From: Microbacterium enclense
GTDB taxonomy: Bacteria; Actinomycetota; Actinomycetes; Actinomycetales; Microbacteriaceae
Reading direction: 5' to 3'
DNA: 64,000 bases
Assembly (NCBI GenBank): GCA_038182865.1
Contig: CP116226.1
Location: 2,604,001 to 2,668,000 of the forward strand
A program made the translations under genes and the position numbers. The notes beneath the pieces are model-generated. The model was given only the letters and a program-made list of their open reading frames with translations, did no database searches and was not told the DNA's origin. This document shows positions 1 through 8,795 of the stretch, piece after piece (the stretch's first letter is position 1; the number at the start of each line of letters is the position of its first letter).

Positions 1-513
1 GCAGAAGGCAGATACTGGGGAACGACCGAGAGTAGGGCGCTCTACCTGCGCAAACTTCAAAATGTCGTCCAATTGGGCGTGCAGGCCCAGGGTGGGATGC
101 TCACGCAGTCCGAACTCGATGCGCTTGTCCACGTGCGGACGTGGGGTCAGTTCAAGTACGAACTGGCCAACTTCACAGACCAAGAGTTGAATGACGCCCT
201 CGTGACGGTGGCCGTGTCGGGCGGCTATGACGTGGACGCCGCTGAGCTACGCGATGCCATCGCGCACGTGCGCGAGCGGAAGCTGGACATCAAGGTTGTG
301 TTCGATCGGATGGGCTGGTCACTTGAGAAGGGCGCGCTGGCAGAGCTTCTTCTGCCTGTTTTGATAGGGAAACTTGATCACGACGATAGTGATCAAGTCA
401 ATGTTCCGGTCATCGAGTTGGCTTATGACGTCCACGATCTCGTCAAGCGCTTCAGCCGCGCGGGCTTCCATCTGGAAGCACCTGCGGAATCGGAGGATAT
501 ACAAGACGGCTAA
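1..513 (+). CDS. C-terminal part of an unrecognised protein, cut by the window edge
   Basis: The frame is open from base 1 (reading A-E-G-R-Y-W-G...) to the TAA at 511-513, so the gene begins outside the window. An internal TTG at 73 could act as a start, but the codons upstream of it read as normal coding sequence. The visible 170 residues are soluble, mixed alpha/beta and rich in acidic residues (a DHDDSD stretch near the end). No signal peptide or membrane segment is visible and I do not recognise a family. Confidence 0.6.
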   Translation, partial: AEGRYWGTTESRALYLRKLQNVVQLGVQAQGGMLTQSELDALVHVRTWGQFKYELANFTDQELNDALVTVAVSGGYDVDAAELRDAIAHVRERKLDIKVVFDRMGWSLEKGALAELLLPVLIGKLDHDDSDQVNVPVIELAYDVHDLVKRFSRAGFHLEAPAESEDIQDG

Positions 514-1064
514 TTGCGAGAATCGGACGTGGTCACCGCAGTCCGTCAAGAGTGGACACCCGAGGTTCGGCAGCTCGCATAATTCAGCGATGGTGGATGT
601 ACTCGAAGTCGAGTCGGTCGTAATATTGCAGGCATACGTTTGTTGCCGCGGAAAGGGGTGCCGGCGTATGCGTGGAGCCGTACTCCAATCCGTGCTTGCG
701 ATCGATCGAATTGAGCGGACGCGAAGGGCCGAAGAATCCGGACTGTCGTCCGAACGCGACTCCCACAAGGAACGGCAAGGGAACTCGAGTGTCGAGAGCA
801 CGTCAGTTCGCGGCGATGGGTTTGATCCAAAATTGCAGACCGAGGAGGATCTCGAACAGCTCATCGAACCGCGAGGCGACGAGGGTAAGCTTGCTTCAGT
901 TCGCCGCGCGCGGCAACGCGGTGCAGGCCGAGGTCGGCTGGCCTTGGGTTCCGCCAAACCTAGGATTCGCGCTCGCCGAGGAGATTCTCTGTGCAGCGTG
1001 GTAAAGCCATTTTCGTCCGCGCCGTATGGAACTGCGGTGCTACCCGCAAGCTCCTTCTAGGCGT
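514..1064. other. 550-base stretch without a supportable gene
   Basis: All six frames were considered. The overlapping open frames here are arginine/serine-rich and lack a ribosome binding site or a domain. One minus-strand piece near 830-900 reads like coding sequence (LVASRFDELFEILL) but is closed by stops on both sides, so this may be decayed gene sequence. Confidence 0.45.
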
Positions 1065-1655
1065 TCATCCGAACGCGGCGTCGTACACTGCGGTCAGACC
1101 CGCGTCGGCGATTCCGCTTACGCCGCAAGTGACGATCATGCCGTCACTGTTCGCGCTGAGAAGGTAGCTCTGTCCGTCGGCGAAGAGGATGGGTTCGCCA
1201 TCGACGCCCGCACCGACACCTTGTGTGACCGTTATGGTGTTTTCGATTTCACCTTTGAATCGCTCTTGCACTGCAAGCGTTACGACGCCGCTCTCAATCC
1301 CGGTGACTTCGGCACGGACGGATGTCTGTGAGGCTGCGACCGCCTCGGGTGTCACCTCTGCGCACATGGCCGCCGGACCGCTCGCGCTCGGTTGGGTCAG
1401 TTCAGTGGCCGGCGTGGAGATGCCCATCATGGCAGGCACGGCGAGGGAGACAGCGGCGACGGCCGCGATCCCAGTGCTGACGCTGGCGACGAGCAGCCCT
1501 CTCCTGTTGGTCTGGGCGCGGGTCGATTTGACTTGCATACTCATGGCGTCCTCTACGAGTCGGTCGATCTGATCGCTCCGCAGGCGAGGGAGCGATGAGG
1601 CGGGGTCACCCGATCGCAGCAGACGGCGTGTGTGGTATTGATCTGCGTCGTTCAC
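1065..1655 (-). CDS. Membrane protein co-encoded with an ECF sigma factor (possible anti-sigma)
   Basis: 196 residues: a charged cytoplasmic N-terminus (1-52), one membrane segment (about 53-77, ending VSLAVPAMMG) and an extracytoplasmic domain of about 110 residues with two cysteines (in AAMCAEV and VTCGVSG). Its ATG overlaps the stop of the sigma gene by four bases (ATGA), implying translational coupling. The position and one-TM topology fit a membrane anti-sigma factor. The usual HxxxCxxC zinc motif is absent, so the role is inferred from context. Confidence 0.72.
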   Translation of the reverse strand: MNDADQYHTRRLLRSGDPASSLPRLRSDQIDRLVEDAMSMQVKSTRAQTNRRGLLVASVSTGIAAVAAVSLAVPAMMGISTPATELTQPSASGPAAMCAEVTPEAVAASQTSVRAEVTGIESGVVTLAVQERFKGEIENTITVTQGVGAGVDGEPILFADGQSYLLSANSDGMIVTCGVSGIADAGLTAVYDAAFG

Positions 1656-2203
1656 GGTCGGTTCCCTTCACTCGCTTTAACATGTCCGTCAACGCGTCGC
1701 GTCTTACTCCAGGCGGCTTCGAATCGCCGGCGGGCACGGTGTAGCCGGACCGTCGCGGCGTTAACAGTTATGCCCAGCACGGCCGCGAGTTCGCGCGGAG
1801 CGAGATCATCCCAAGCCCACAGTCGAAGAATCTCCGAATCCGCAGCGCGCATACCGGCCAGCGTCGCTCGCACATCCTCGTCGGCTGGTCCACCCGGTTC
1901 GAAGGTGACAGTCGCGGGCGGATCGATGGCGGCAACTCGTGCGGCGAGACGATCGCGACGTCGTTGCGCACGCTGCGCATTGGCAAGCTGGAGCCGGGCC
2001 ACCCCGATCGCCCAGGCAATGGTTTCAGCCTCAAGCGGCATTTGTTCGCGACGTCGCCAAAGCGCCAGCAGGGTCTCGGCGAGCACATCGTCGGCGGTAT
2101 CGGTGTTGGTACGCCGCCACAGATACCGACGCACAGGATCGGCCACCAGCCGCACCGTTTGCTCAAACTGCGCGCGAGCTGACACTGATGACACATCTTC
2201 CAC
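1652..2203 (-). CDS. ECF-type RNA polymerase sigma factor
   Basis: 183 residues with the two-part ECF layout. Region 2 lies at about 20-55 (RRYLWRRTNTDTADDVLAET) and region 4 at about 130-165, with helix-turn-helix LAPRELAAVLGITVNAATV followed by RLHRARRRF. They are joined by a linker without a conserved domain. The GTG at 2203 has only a weak upstream ribosome site; GTGs at codons 4 and 7 are alternatives. It should direct polymerase to a small regulon, probably including its own operon, and be controlled by the membrane protein encoded downstream. Confidence 0.85.
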   Translation of the reverse strand: MEDVSSVSARAQFEQTVRLVADPVRRYLWRRTNTDTADDVLAETLLALWRRREQMPLEAETIAWAIGVARLQLANAQRAQRRRDRLAARVAAIDPPATVTFEPGGPADEDVRATLAGMRAADSEILRLWAWDDLAPRELAAVLGITVNAATVRLHRARRRFEAAWSKTRRVDGHVKASEGNRP

Positions 2204-2348
2204 GATCGTCTATGTCCGGCACAGATTCGACTCTTACACCTCATCAGAACCGACCGGCTCACCTGACGAAAAACTGGACGAGGGCCACTCACCGGAAAGC
2301 CAAGACCAGGAAGGCAGATTAGCTGTGACCTAAGGTCGTAGGCCCTGC

Positions 2349-4343
2349 CTACGCGGGTAGGGGCGCCCCGTCCAGTCGCGGTAGCTGCATCCGCGCTGTG
2401 AGACCGTGGGGAGAATTGTGGTGCAGGGTGAGCGTTCCGCCGTTCGCTTCGATTACGTCGCGGGCGATCCCGAGGCCGAGACCGGTGCCGGGGATACCTT
2501 GGGCGACGGCATCATTCGAACGGTAAAAACGATCGAATGCTTGAGCGAGCTCGACGTCGTTCATCCCAGGGCCAGAGTCGGATACGTCGATGATGAATGA
2601 ATCGTCAGATGAGGAGACTGAGATCATCACGTAGCCGCCGCTCGGGGTGAATTTGACCGCGTTAGCCACCAAATTGACCAAGCCACGCCGTATCTCCAAC
2701 TCCGAGCCCCTCGTTCTCATTTCGAGCGGTGCAGAGGCTGTGAGGGTCACCCCTCGGCTGGTCGCTTCATGCTGCAGGTCGTCGACGGTGTCTTCGATGA
2801 TCTTGTTGAGGTTGAGTTTTGCGTGCGTCTCCCTACTGGAGTGGGGGTGAGTGGTGTTCAGTACGTCTTGGACCAGCGTGAACAGGCGATCCGCGTTGCG
2901 CTGCACAACCTTGAGGTATCCGCGTTGCTCGTCATCGATTGCAGCTTCGAGCGCTTCCTCTGTGTAACCGACGATCGACGTCAAGGGGGTGCGCAGCTCA
3001 TGAGTCACTGAGGCGACAAACAGATCGTGCTTCTCGTTGGTTTGCCTGAGGCGCTCGCTCGTTTCGCGTTCTTGCCGTAACTGTTCGTTTGCCGCTCGCC
3101 GCGCGGCTTCGACCGCGCTGAGATCCATGACCGTCACGAGGAGAACCCGGTCGTTCGTCGTGTCGGGCAGTTCTTCGGCCACCACGCTCAACGGCGCGGC
3201 GTCAGTCCACGAGCGATCGACTTTAGTGTGCGATCCGAGAGCTTCGAGACACAACCGGTGAAGGTGGGACCCTTCGATGAGGAGATGCTGACCGCCGTTG
3301 CCTCGAAATGATTCGGGCATCAAGGCAAGAGCGGTGTCGTTTACGTCAAGGATGCCGAACGTGTCGTGCTCGGTGTCGCGGAGTACGAGGTACCCGGTCC
3401 CTGCTCGCGCAAAGCCCTGCCGCATGAGTGCGGTCGAAGCTGCGTGTTGCTCGGCGTTGCTGTCACGCTCGTTTCGCACAGCGGCGATGAACACGCACAT
3501 CGCCGTACTGGCGATGACGTAGATCTCGATCATTGCGACAGCGCTGATGGGGCCGTTCACCGCGGAGAACGGCCCTCCATCTACCCCTGTGGAGGTGAGA
3601 GCGATCGCGTTGACGATGATGACCTGGACGAGCGCGGCCGGCATAGTCAAGGAGAGCGACGCCCAGGCGAGAAAGGGAAGCGGCAGGAAAGCGAATGCCT
3701 GTTCCTGAGAAGGCCAGAACGCCAGAACAGCCGCTGCAGTCGTCACCGAACAGCTCAGCGCGACGACACGAACATTCTGGGTGGACCGGCGTCGGCGGCT
3801 GATGACGAAGAATGGGACGATGAGAACAATGGCACTGGTGGTGCCCGCGGCGACCTGGAACGCCCCGGTGAAAGCAGTGTCGACGCTCGAGGTCGTCAAT
3901 CGCGCTGCGAACACGGTCGCACCGATTACCACGCCGCCGAGCGCTATGCCGACAGTCAGTCGCGCCGCATCACCCAGTGTGAAGAGTCGGGGCCGATCCT
4001 CTCGATCTACGGCAAAACGGCGAACCAACCAACACTGAGCGGTGATGCCGACCGCGCCCGCAACCGCCACGACCACCGGCCGATGAGCGAGTAGCGACGC
4101 CAGACCCGTCGAGACGAGCACGACGGCGAGGACGAGAGGGAGCTCACGACGCTTCGCGATGATCGCGGCACCGGCGGCAAAGCCAGCCGCTGGCCACCAC
4201 GAGGCCAGTCTTTGCTCGCCACTACTGATCTGCGTGAACACAAACGCAAGAATCACGGCTGCCGTCAGCAACGCGGCGACGACTGTCAGCCGCCTCCACG
4301 GAGAAGAGCCTCGCAGGCGGTACGCCAGGTTGTTCAGCGGCAC
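2349..4343 (-). CDS. MASE1-type membrane sensor histidine kinase
   Basis: 664 residues from a GTG at 4343 preceded by GAGAGGGAA. I prefer this to a longer in-frame start that would overlap the divergent receiver gene. Residues about 10-285 hold eight or more membrane segments with a MASE1-like start (WWPAAGFA). A PAS-like region follows (about 300-410), then a coiled coil (405-440). The HisKA box VTHELRTPLTSIVGY puts the phospho-acceptor at about His448. The ATPase domain shows the N box (NLVANAVKFTPSGG), G1 (DSGPGM) and G2 (GTGLGLG). The likely partner is the divergent receiver 54 bases away. The ligand is unknown. Confidence 0.9.
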   Translation of the reverse strand: MPLNNLAYRLRGSSPWRRLTVVAALLTAAVILAFVFTQISSGEQRLASWWPAAGFAAGAAIIAKRRELPLVLAVVLVSTGLASLLAHRPVVVAVAGAVGITAQCWLVRRFAVDREDRPRLFTLGDAARLTVGIALGGVVIGATVFAARLTTSSVDTAFTGAFQVAAGTTSAIVLIVPFFVISRRRRSTQNVRVVALSCSVTTAAAVLAFWPSQEQAFAFLPLPFLAWASLSLTMPAALVQVIIVNAIALTSTGVDGGPFSAVNGPISAVAMIEIYVIASTAMCVFIAAVRNERDSNAEQHAASTALMRQGFARAGTGYLVLRDTEHDTFGILDVNDTALALMPESFRGNGGQHLLIEGSHLHRLCLEALGSHTKVDRSWTDAAPLSVVAEELPDTTNDRVLLVTVMDLSAVEAARRAANEQLRQERETSERLRQTNEKHDLFVASVTHELRTPLTSIVGYTEEALEAAIDDEQRGYLKVVQRNADRLFTLVQDVLNTTHPHSSRETHAKLNLNKIIEDTVDDLQHEATSRGVTLTASAPLEMRTRGSELEIRRGLVNLVANAVKFTPSGGYVMISVSSSDDSFIIDVSDSGPGMNDVELAQAFDRFYRSNDAVAQGIPGTGLGLGIARDVIEANGGTLTLHHNSPHGLTARMQLPRLDGAPLPA

Positions 4344-4397
4344 GGTCTTCCCTCTCAGCGCGGTACACTCGGCCCATTCGGAAGGGTGGCGCGGACG

Positions 4398-4769
4398 ATG
4401 GCCTCGATCGTAGTGATAGATGATGACCGCGACATCGCCAGTCTCGTCGCGGCGTACCTGCGACGTGACGGGCACGACCTTCACGTCGCCCACTCCGGAT
4501 CCGACGGACTCGCTGCAATCCGTGAGATCCGGCCCGCGTTGGCGGTCGTGGACTGGATGATGCCCGAGCTAGACGGTATCGAGGTAGCACGGGCCGTGCG
4601 AGACGAACCTACCCTCGACCAGACCGCACTGCTCATGGTCAGTGCTCGAAACTCGCCAGAAGATGTCGAAGTGGCCCGAAACGCCGGATTCGCAGCGGTT
4701 GTCGCAAAACCCTTTCGCCGCCCCGAGCTTCTTGAGGTCACCAGCGAGCTGCTCAGCCGCGCGTCGTAA
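4398..4769 (+). CDS. Stand-alone response regulator receiver protein
   Basis: 123 residues forming a single CheY-like receiver: acidic pocket D8-D9-D10, phospho-acceptor D52 (VVDWMMPELDG), the switch Ser in LLMVSARNS and the invariant Lys in VVAKPFRRPE. There is no DNA-binding or enzymatic output domain, so it must act by protein contact or in a relay. The start is the ATG at 4398. It is transcribed divergently from the histidine kinase, with a shared promoter region of only 54 bases, which makes them a likely cognate pair. Confidence 0.9.
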   Translation: MASIVVIDDDRDIASLVAAYLRRDGHDLHVAHSGSDGLAAIREIRPALAVVDWMMPELDGIEVARAVRDEPTLDQTALLMVSARNSPEDVEVARNAGFAAVVAKPFRRPELLEVTSELLSRAS

Positions 4770-4964
4770 CAGTTGCGACACCGCTCATCCCAGCAGTGAG
4801 TCCTGGATGCGTTCAAGTCTCCGTGACACACTCCGATTCCGATTACGCAACCACCACCCACTCGCCTCATCCACCTCCAATGCGCAGCGGATCGAGATCC
4901 GCCGTGTCATGAACGGCGCGGGCTCACCGGACTAGGAACCGACGATCTGACCCCCTCCGGGGAG

Positions 4965-5306
4965 ATGTGTAAACCGTTCACCGCGAGTTCCAGTGTCGTA
5001 GATATCGTCTTCGTTGTGAGAGAGACGGTTCTGTGGGCGGTGGCGGCAGTGCTTGCTCTGCTCTGGGTGCCCGTGCTGTACGCAATCGCGATGTTCTACG
5101 GGGTAGAGACGCCTGTGTGGGATCCGTATTACTCGACGTACACCTATGAGGAGCGACCGGGTGGTTTTGCTGTCGTTGTCGCCTCGTTGTCGCTGTGCGC
5201 CGGACTGGTCTTGTTCTCTCTCATCTCGGCAGGCATCACCGTCACCAGGTTGGCGCGAGCAGATGTGCGTCTTCGCAATCCTTCTTCCGCACGGCGAACA
5301 AGCTGA
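4965..5306 (+). CDS. Small membrane protein, two TM segments
   Basis: 113 residues with membrane segments at about 22-46 (VLWAVAAVLALLWVPVLYAIAMF) and 68-92 (AVVVASLSLCAGLVLFSLISAG), separated by an aromatic loop (WDPYYSTYTYEE). The ATG follows GGGGAG too closely for ideal spacing; an internal GTG about 17 codons later is the alternative start. No family recognised. Confidence 0.58.
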   Translation: MCKPFTASSSVVDIVFVVRETVLWAVAAVLALLWVPVLYAIAMFYGVETPVWDPYYSTYTYEERPGGFAVVVASLSLCAGLVLFSLISAGITVTRLARADVRLRNPSSARRTS

Positions 5307-5384
5307 CAAAGTAGCGCCCGGGCGAGATGCACCCGCGGACGGCCGCGGCAATTCGGGCCCGCCGAGTTTCAGTAAGCTTCGCGC

Positions 5385-5762
5385 ATGACTGCCAGCGATC
5401 TCGAGGGCTTTCCACCTCGTCGACCCCGAGCGTTGCTGCAGCAGTGGGTGGACGACTTCCGAGGGCAAGGGCACCTGATCGCGGGTGCCGTTCGTGTCGC
5501 AGCGCAAGACGATGATGATGCGCGAGACACCGGGCTTGTCGTCGTCGAGTTGCTCGGCAAGAACGTGTCCATTTACATGGAGCCCACCGGTTACGATCAA
5601 CCGCTTTGGGAAGCAACGTTGACCGCGCGGCCTGACGAACAGACACTCACCGCGTATGAGCTCGCCGGTCTCGCGGCCGAGATCGTCGTCGCCGGCAACC
5701 TCTGCGCTTACCTGCAGTGGCGCTCGCTCGAATGGGATCGCGAGAGCGGCCGCCGCGCCTAG
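5385..5762 (+). CDS. Conserved-looking soluble protein, function unknown
   Basis: 125 residues, acidic, without signal or membrane segments. It opens with MTASDLEGFPPRRP and contains an acidic run (AQDDDDARDTG) followed by beta-strand-like GLVVVELLGKNVSIYME. Codon use matches the neighbours. The ATG is the only good start. I do not recognise the family. It lies among small uncharacterised genes on the same strand. Confidence 0.62.
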   Translation: MTASDLEGFPPRRPRALLQQWVDDFRGQGHLIAGAVRVAAQDDDDARDTGLVVVELLGKNVSIYMEPTGYDQPLWEATLTARPDEQTLTAYELAGLAAEIVVAGNLCAYLQWRSLEWDRESGRRA

Positions 5763-5859
5763 GACCCCTTGTCAAGATGCTTCCGCACAGTGTCACCGCC
5801 GAGCAGCCTCACCGTGACGCGCAGATGACACCAGCGCCAACATCGTCTGAGGAGACACT

Positions 5860-6162
5860 GTGGGACGCCTGATCTACCAAGAACGAACGATCGTCGACAT
5901 CGAGGATCGCCTTCTCTCGCACCTTCGGATCGTGGTGATGAACAAACTCCGCCGTCAAGAGCCGTTCATGCGGAGCATGCCGCACCCCGACCACGGTCAA
6001 CTCAGCATATGGATGCACCCGTCGACACCCATCGTGATGCAGTTCTACGGCAGCCGACCACCCTCATTAGACCGTGACCTCATTGAGGAGATGATGACCG
6101 ACGCCAGCGGACCCGACGGGCTGACCATCACGCCCGGACGACGATCCTCTGCACGGGACTGA
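5860..6162 (+). CDS. Small conserved Microbacteriaceae protein (I believe DUF7882)
   Basis: 100 residues beginning MGRLIYQERTIVDIEDRLLSHL and continuing with VVMNKLRRQEPF, a histidine/proline-rich centre and a C-terminal GSRPPSLDR block. This layout (MGRLIY, NKLRR, SxWxHPSxP, GSRPP) matches a small-protein family I recall as widespread in Microbacteriaceae and sometimes misannotated as DNA ligase. Function is unknown. The family number is from memory. Confidence 0.72.
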   Translation: MGRLIYQERTIVDIEDRLLSHLRIVVMNKLRRQEPFMRSMPHPDHGQLSIWMHPSTPIVMQFYGSRPPSLDRDLIEEMMTDASGPDGLTITPGRRSSARD

Positions 6163-6271
6163 GGTCTCGCGTCGCTCGCGGTCCTTACTGGATACCGCAG
6201 CCTCGGAGCAAGACATACCCCCGACATGCACACGCCTCGTACTTTGAGGTCATCCGATCCGAAGGGGTGCC

Positions 6272-6895
6272 ATGCGAACGAGGACTCTCGGCGCTCTCGC
6301 TGTAACCGTGCTCGCGATTTCACTCCTGGCCGCACCCTCGACCGCGTATGCCGCGGCGGCGCCTCACTGCCTTACTGTTCCCGGGAAGGCGGGCGCGGCG
6401 ATCGACGCCAAGATAGCCGCCTACCCGGCAGAAAAGCCGACCGAGTATCGAACCGTTGCGGGCAAGCGGGAACCGGTCTACCGGGTCAAGATCGGCCAGG
6501 TGCTCCACATCCCCACACGCATCACCAACTCCGGGACGTGCCACTACTGGACATTCGGAGGAGATTTCACCGCCCTCGGCTACGACGTCTTCAAGACCCC
6601 GGGGAGCAGCACCTACGTGGACGGAATAGGGAACGGCACCTGGGCGGCCGCGATCGGCGTGCCAACCTGGGACCCCGACCCCGATCGGAACCACCCCTAC
6701 ACGAGACGGTCCGAGCGACTCTACAAAGAGATCTACCCCGGCGACACCGCCAAGCGTCTCTGGCCACTCACCGTCGACAACCTGCCCCGGGCCGGCGTCT
6801 ACTACGCCGTGAAATTCCAGTACGACACCGACGTCTCAGATCCGCCCGTCGACGACACGGCCGTCAGCGCACGCATCTGGCTGATCCGCGACTAG
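6272..6895 (+). CDS. Secreted protein with Sec signal peptide, function unknown
   Basis: 207 residues. A Sec signal peptide occupies 1-28 (RTRT..., hydrophobic core, cleavage near AYA-AAA). The mature part has two cysteines (PHCLTV and GTCHYW) that may pair, aromatic beta-rich sequence and a WDPDPDRNHPY loop. No catalytic motif recognised. A tiny two-TM gene follows 11 bases after the stop. Confidence 0.75.
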   Translation: MRTRTLGALAVTVLAISLLAAPSTAYAAAAPHCLTVPGKAGAAIDAKIAAYPAEKPTEYRTVAGKREPVYRVKIGQVLHIPTRITNSGTCHYWTFGGDFTALGYDVFKTPGSSTYVDGIGNGTWAAAIGVPTWDPDPDRNHPYTRRSERLYKEIYPGDTAKRLWPLTVDNLPRAGVYYAVKFQYDTDVSDPPVDDTAVSARIWLIRD

Positions 6896-6906
6896 GCGTT
6901 CCGATC

Positions 6907-7116
6907 GTGGTCTTCAACAGCAAGAGGCACGCGGCTCCATCGGCATGGTGGCTCGTCCCCGTAGGCGCCGTCGTCTTCGCGATCGGGCTCGTGCTGCTCC
7001 GTTTTGACGGGGGCTATCAAGAAGCACGCTGGGAATTTCTCTTCCTCGTCGGCGGTCCGCTGTTGTTAATCGCGGGCATAGTCGGAGGATTGAGAGGTAG
7101 CCGCATTCGCAAGTAG
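6907..7116 (+). CDS. Small two-TM membrane protein
   Basis: 69 residues from a GTG 11 bases after the secreted-protein gene, probably co-transcribed. Membrane segments lie at about 13-30 (WWLVPVGAVVFAIGLVLL) and 42-62 (FLFLVGGPLLLIAGIVGGL), with a basic C-terminus (RGSRIRK). No clear ribosome binding site precedes the GTG, so expression would rely on coupling. Confidence 0.5.
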   Translation: MVFNSKRHAAPSAWWLVPVGAVVFAIGLVLLRFDGGYQEARWEFLFLVGGPLLLIAGIVGGLRGSRIRK

Positions 7117-7250
7117 CCGGAGGCACGTGCGACCCGCTGCACGATTGCGCTCAGCTCCCGGACCGGGAGTGTGGATGACAGAGAACCGCGCCGCCCAGCC
7201 CCAAGCTGAACGGCGCCGATGCTTTCAGGGTGAGAACCCCAATCTGACGC

Positions 7251-7487
7251 TCAAAGGTAGACCGTGAACCACCAGTTGCCCGTGCCCATCGAGTTCTGGC
7301 ATGAGGTGACCCTCTGGCCGGGATGCTGCTGGATGTAGTTGGTTCGATCCGCGTTGCAGGTGCCCGAGTTGGGGTAGGGACCCCAGTCCTTCACTGGCAC
7401 CGCGTTGGCGGGCGCGGCACCGGCTGCGACAATTCCACCGGCGAGGGCCAGGGCTCCGAGGGCGGAGAGGATCTTTTTCTTCTGCAT
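7251..7487 (-). CDS. Small secreted cysteine-containing protein
   Basis: 78 residues from the ATG at 7487, preceded by GGGAG at good spacing. The longer in-frame upstream extension has no ribosome site and reads like non-coding sequence. The signal peptide is residues 1-29 (MQKKKILSALGALAL..., cleavage NA-VPV). The mature peptide of about 49 residues has two cysteines (SGTCNAD, TSCQNS) and ends NWWFTVYL. Small secreted proteins of this design are common in actinobacteria. Function unknown. Confidence 0.7.
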   Translation of the reverse strand: MQKKKILSALGALALAGGIVAAGAAPANAVPVKDWGPYPNSGTCNADRTNYIQQHPGQRVTSCQNSMGTGNWWFTVYL

Positions 7488-7595
7488 CAGACTGCTCCCG
7501 TTCGTCGATGTTCCAGATAGCCGAGCTGTGTTGTCGGCTTCGTCAGCCTCGCATGGTCGAGGAGCTCTCCGTAAGACCCCAACGCGGGGTTTCGA

Positions 7596-7908
7596 AAGGA
7601 CACCCCGGTACCCGCGGGAACGAACAGCCGCTATGCCGACGCGATCGACCGGCGCATGGACGAGAAGGTTCTCCTCGCCGTGTCGCACGGAGGGCCGCTG
7701 CAAACCGTCACCGCCGCCGAGCTCCGCGTGAACGAGGTGCCGCTGACGATCGACCCCGCGGCCTCGACGGAAGGTGAGGCCGCGGGTGCGGTTCGGTGAC
7801 GCCCCCATCCGTGTCGACGCGGGCGCCGCGAGGTGGACCCCGAACGCCTTCGCTACGCCGTCGATGGCGAGACCGAGGGGCGAGAACCCGCGACCGGGCC
7901 GACGTTAG
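7596..7908 (+). pseudogene. Frameshifted remnant of a small conserved protein
   Basis: One frame from about 7596 reads ...YADAIDRRMDEKVLLAV then SHGGPLQTVTAAELRVNE and stops with TGA at 7797. A second frame takes over at about 7788 (VRFGDAPIRVDAGAARWTPN) and runs to TAG at 7906, with its last residues looking random. The two pieces read as consecutive parts of one small protein, so a frameshift near 7785-7800 has probably inactivated it. No good start codon lies before ATG 7656. The tail overlaps the 3' end of nagB. Confidence 0.35.
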
Positions 7909-8675
7909 ATCTGCCAGCTCGGTCGATGCTTGAACGCTTCCATGTAGTACGACCGCATGCGCAGTTCTCGGGCTGCGGCCTCGTCAACCACGACGGTTGT
8001 GCGAGGGTGCAGCTGCAGCACCGATGCCGGACACCTGCTCGCGAGAGGGCCTTCGACGGCCGCTGCGACGGCCGCGGCCTTACGAGCGCCGACTGCGATG
8101 AGGATGACCTCACGCGCGTCGAGGATTGTGCCGAGTCCCTGCGTGACGCAATGGCGCGGAACGTCCTCGAGGGACGAGAAGAAGCGGGCGTTGTCGCGGC
8201 GTGTCTGCTCGGTTAGGGTCTTGACCCGGGTGCGCGATGCCAAGGACGATGTCGGCTCGTTGAAGCCGATGTGACCGGTGGTGCCAATGCCAAGGATTTG
8301 AACATCGATTCCTCCGGCGTGGGCGATCAGGCGCTCATAACGCTCGCCGGCGGTGGATAGGCCGTCGATCGACCCGTCGGGCACCTCGACGCGGTCGGGA
8401 TCCAGCCCGAGGCGGACGGTCACCTCACGATCGATGACCGAGCGATAGCTCTCTGGGTGCCCTGGGCGGAGGCCGACGTACTCGTCGAGCGCAAATGCAC
8501 GGGCGGCGCGGACGGCAGGGAGGTCGCGTCGGGCGAGGGCTTCGTAGAGAGGGAGCGGCGACGAGCCCGTCGCGACACCCAGCACCCGCAGCGTTTCAGT
8601 TTCTGTCCGTCGCTCGATCATGTCGGCCGCGAACTCGCCGGCGGCGACCTCGTTCGTCGTGATGACGACCTGCAT
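7905..8675 (-). CDS. nagB: Glucosamine-6-phosphate deaminase
   Basis: 256 residues, the usual bacterial NagB length. It converts glucosamine-6-phosphate to fructose-6-phosphate and ammonia in the cytoplasm. Family motifs are present: phosphate loop GVATGSSPLPLY, active-site FALDEYVGL, GIGTTGHIGFNEP, and VTQGLGTIL. It is divergent from the GH35 gene with a LacI-type palindrome between them. With the ROK kinase at 23250 it provides a route for N-acetylhexosamine units, although no NagA deacetylase is in the window. Confidence 0.92.
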   Translation of the reverse strand: MQVVITTNEVAAGEFAADMIERRTETETLRVLGVATGSSPLPLYEALARRDLPAVRAARAFALDEYVGLRPGHPESYRSVIDREVTVRLGLDPDRVEVPDGSIDGLSTAGERYERLIAHAGGIDVQILGIGTTGHIGFNEPTSSLASRTRVKTLTEQTRRDNARFFSSLEDVPRHCVTQGLGTILDAREVILIAVGARKAAAVAAAVEGPLASRCPASVLQLHPRTTVVVDEAAARELRMRSYYMEAFKHRPSWQI

Positions 8676-8738
8676 TGTTCCCCTCCTGTGCGCGCACGGC
8701 GCAGTGCATGGTCAACTATGGTGCGGTCTGGCGGTTCA

Positions 8739-8752
8739 TGGCATCGATGCCA
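8739..8752. promoter_or_regulatory. LacI-type operator TGGCATCGATGCCA
   Basis: A perfect 14-base palindrome with the central CG typical of LacI-family operators, in the nagB/GH35 divergent spacer, 44 bases before the GH35 start. A near-copy (TTGGCATCGATGACAA) precedes the ABC importer at 16785. The LacI protein encoded at 10699 is the obvious candidate regulator. Assignment is by motif and position only. Confidence 0.5.
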
Positions 8753-8795
8753 ATCATATGTCAGACTGAGGGCGCTTCGACAGGATTGGCCCACC

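Noticed and set aside
319..1060. Long overlapping frames on both strands after the first gene
   Set aside because: Arginine/serine-rich translations, no ribosome site, and overlap with the real gene's 3' end; treated as non-coding or decayed.
4344..4493. 50-residue N-terminal extension of the histidine kinase
   Set aside because: Overlaps the divergent receiver gene and removes the shared promoter spacer; GTG 4343 has a good ribosome site.
7156..7176. Small inverted repeat CTCCCGGACCGGGAG as terminator
   Set aside because: Stem of only five to seven bases with almost no loop; too weak to call.
8457..8795. N-terminal extension of the GH35 gene
   Set aside because: It would be antisense to nagB and cross the operator; the GTG at 8796 directly precedes the GH35 domain.
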